Of a stretch of DNA of 64,000 bases, positions 61,975 through 64,000 are shown in pieces. The stretch is from Cyclina sinensis (lineage: Eukaryota > Mollusca > Bivalvia > Venerida > Veneridae). The stretch covers positions 27,966,913-28,030,912 of the forward strand of contig JAAONU010000019.1 in NCBI GenBank assembly GCA_012932295.1, written 5' to 3'. The position numbers were made by a program, and so were the translations under genes. How positions within the stretch are numbered: the stretch's first letter is position 1; each line of letters begins with the position of its first letter. Under the pieces are notes generated by a model. It had not been told where the DNA came from and searched no databases. It was given only the letters and a program-made list of their open reading frames with translations.

Positions 61975-62756
61975 GTAAGATTAATATATTCATCTTTCTT
62001 ATTGAAACGGCATTCGAGTTAAATCTTAAGTATCGTAAAATTTGTTACATTGACTATTAACATTAATCTCTTACAGTTGTTGATTTTACTCTTCTATAGT
62101 ATATTTCAACATGATATTTGTTAAAGAAATCCCAATCCAGATGCATTCAAAACACAAAATTGGTGCGTCTGTTAAATATATCTTGCTATTACCTTTATTA
62201 TTATTATTATTATTAAGTTAAAATGTATAAAACATTCAAATTACAAATATTGAACTCAAGTTATAGAACTGTATTAAGCATACATTTAAATATTCTACAT
62301 GTTTTGTTATGCTAAAAGAAGTAAATACAACTTTCTAATATTTAATGCAACATTTACTACTATTATCAACTTTCAGCATGCAACATATTTAGGACTGTGA
62401 CATGTTTCTTCATTAACTTACGTTTTAGTAGTGCTTTATCTATTTTACCAAATTTCTTGTATTTAATTACCTAATACAGATCACTACATGTTTTATGTAC
62501 TGATTCAACATTTGAACGTGTACTGTGTAATGTTGCCAAAGTTTGTGTTGGTTTGTTTCCTTATTTCAATAATGTAGTAATTTATTCCTTATAAAGATAA
62601 AATGTCTCACTATTTATTTTTGAACCGTTAGACATTTCCTCCGTCTTTGTAAGATACTGTTAGTCACATGCTGCATGTTGTAATTGTAAAGTTTCTCATA
62701 CTGCATATTTGTATGCCTGAGATGTAAATAAAGTTCTGGTCTGTTCTGTTCTGTTA

Positions 62757-63965
62757 AATAATCTCTTACAATTTGTTTGATTGACTGATGGTCTCAACGT
62801 CTACTATAATCTCTTACAGTTTGTTACATTGACTGAAGATCTCAACGTTTTCTATAATCTCTTACAGTTTGTGTTACATTGACTGAAGGTCTCAACGTCT
62901 ACTATAATCTCTTACAGTTTGTTAAACTGACTGAAGGTCTCAACGTCTACTATAATCTCTTACAGTTTATTATTTTTAATTGAAGGTCTCAGCGTTTTCT
63001 ATAATCTCTTACAGTTTGTTAAACTGACTGAAGGTCTCAACGTCTACTATAATCTCTTACTGTTTGTTAAACTGACTGAAGGTTTCAACGTCTACTATAA
63101 TCTCTTACAGTTTGTGTTACATTGACTGAAGGTCTCAACGTCTACTATAATCTCTTACAGTTTGTGTTACATTGACTGAGGTCTCAACGTCTACTATAAT
63201 CTCTTACAGTTTGTGTTACATTGACTAAAGGTCTCAACGTCTACTATAATCTCTTACAGTTTGTTAAACTGACTGAAGGTCTCAACGTCTACTATAATCT
63301 CTTACTGTTTGTTAAACTGACTGAAGGTCTCAACGTTTACTATAATCTCTAACAGTTTGTGTTACATTGACTGAAGGTCTCAACGTCTACTATAATCTCT
63401 TACAGTTTGTTAAACTGACTGAAGGTCTCAACGTCTACTATAATCTCTTACAGTTTGTTACACTGACTGACGGTCTCAGCGTTTACTATAATCTCTTACA
63501 GTTTGTGTTACATTGACTGAAGGTCTCAACGTCTACTATAATCTCTTACAGTTTGTTAAACTGACTGAAGGTCTCAACGTCTACTATAATCTCTTACAGT
63601 TTGTTACATTGACTGAAGGTCTCAACGTTTTCTATAATCTCTTACAGTTTGTTAAACTGACTGAAGGTCTCAACGTTTACTATAATCTCTTACAGTTTGT
63701 GTTACATTGACTGAAGGTCTCAACGTCTACTATAATCTCTTACAGTTTGTTAAACTGACTGAAGGTCTCAACGTTTAATATAATCTCTTACAGTTTGTTA
63801 CATTGGCTGAAGGTCTGGACGTTTACTATAATCTCTTACAGTTTGTGAAGGTCTCAATGTCTACTATATTCTCTTACAGTTTGTTACATTGACTGAATGT
63901 CTCAACGTTTACTATAATCTCTTACAGTTTGTTACATTTACTCATAGGTTCAACGTCTACTACAA
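62757..63965 (+). repeat. 48-bp minisatellite, GST copy 3 intron 1
   Basis: About 25 units, mostly the TTAAACTGACTGAAGG and TGTTACATTGACTGAAGG variants in alternation. The array end (TTACATTTACTCATAGGTTC) matches that of the other copies. Confidence 0.92.
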
Positions 63966-64000
63966 TGTATACAATTACACGAACTATCTGCTGTAAACGG

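Larger units (their letters stand above)
60879..64000 (+). repeat. Tandem segmental duplication, unit 3 (partial)
   Basis: First 3122 bp of a third unit: upstream region, GST exon 1 and the intron 1 minisatellite. It runs off the window, so further copies may follow. Confidence 0.9.

Overview
This is eukaryotic, AT-rich, intron-rich DNA. Protein similarity and repeat content point to a mollusc, most likely a marine bivalve. The cues are a sigma-class glutathione S-transferase cluster, arrays built on AAGGTCA motifs, elements ending in TTCTG repeats, and tRNA-derived SINEs. No bacterial, plasmid or CRISPR features were seen. All exon models were built by hand from splice signals and reading phase.

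Layout. (1) 1-2880: a decayed non-LTR retrotransposon on the minus strand, with endonuclease and reverse transcriptase. (2) 4677-18108 plus: a complete 15-exon PHF12 (Pf1) gene, a PHD/PHD/FHA corepressor subunit, 878 codons plus stop, with phase agreeing at every junction. Its introns hold two DNA transposons with terminal inverted repeats and target-site duplications, and a tandem array of nuclear-receptor-like motifs. A similar array lies in the likely 3' UTR. (3) 22985-28300: a repeat-rich stretch. A ~170-bp tandem array is split by a ~3-kb composite element with 10-bp inverted ends. That element carries two broken coding segments, a retroelement ORF1-like piece and a Helentron-type Pif1 helicase plus endonuclease, each directly downstream of the same ~100-bp leader. 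A TTAA-flanked MITE follows. (4) 28589-35869 minus: an unrecognised gene, seven consistent 3' exons including a probable 11-nt microexon; its 5' end was not found. (5) 34489-34776: a SINE with a perfect 12-bp target duplication. (6) 36500-38230: tandem-repeat elements ending in a conserved hairpin. (7) 38239-64000: a recent ~11-kb tandem duplication. Each unit holds a five-exon sigma GST (208 aa) on plus and, in the two complete units, the last two exons of a DHRS12-like gene on minus. The third unit is cut by the window edge. Intron 1 of every GST copy has a ~1-kb minisatellite of 48-bp units, each carrying a complete-looking 3' splice signal.

PHF12 and GST are ordinary conserved functions: chromatin repression and glutathione conjugation. 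The unusual material is the mobile and repeat layer, mainly the link between Helentron coding remnants and hairpin-ended tandem-repeat elements, the splice-acceptor minisatellite, and the microexon-containing orphan gene.
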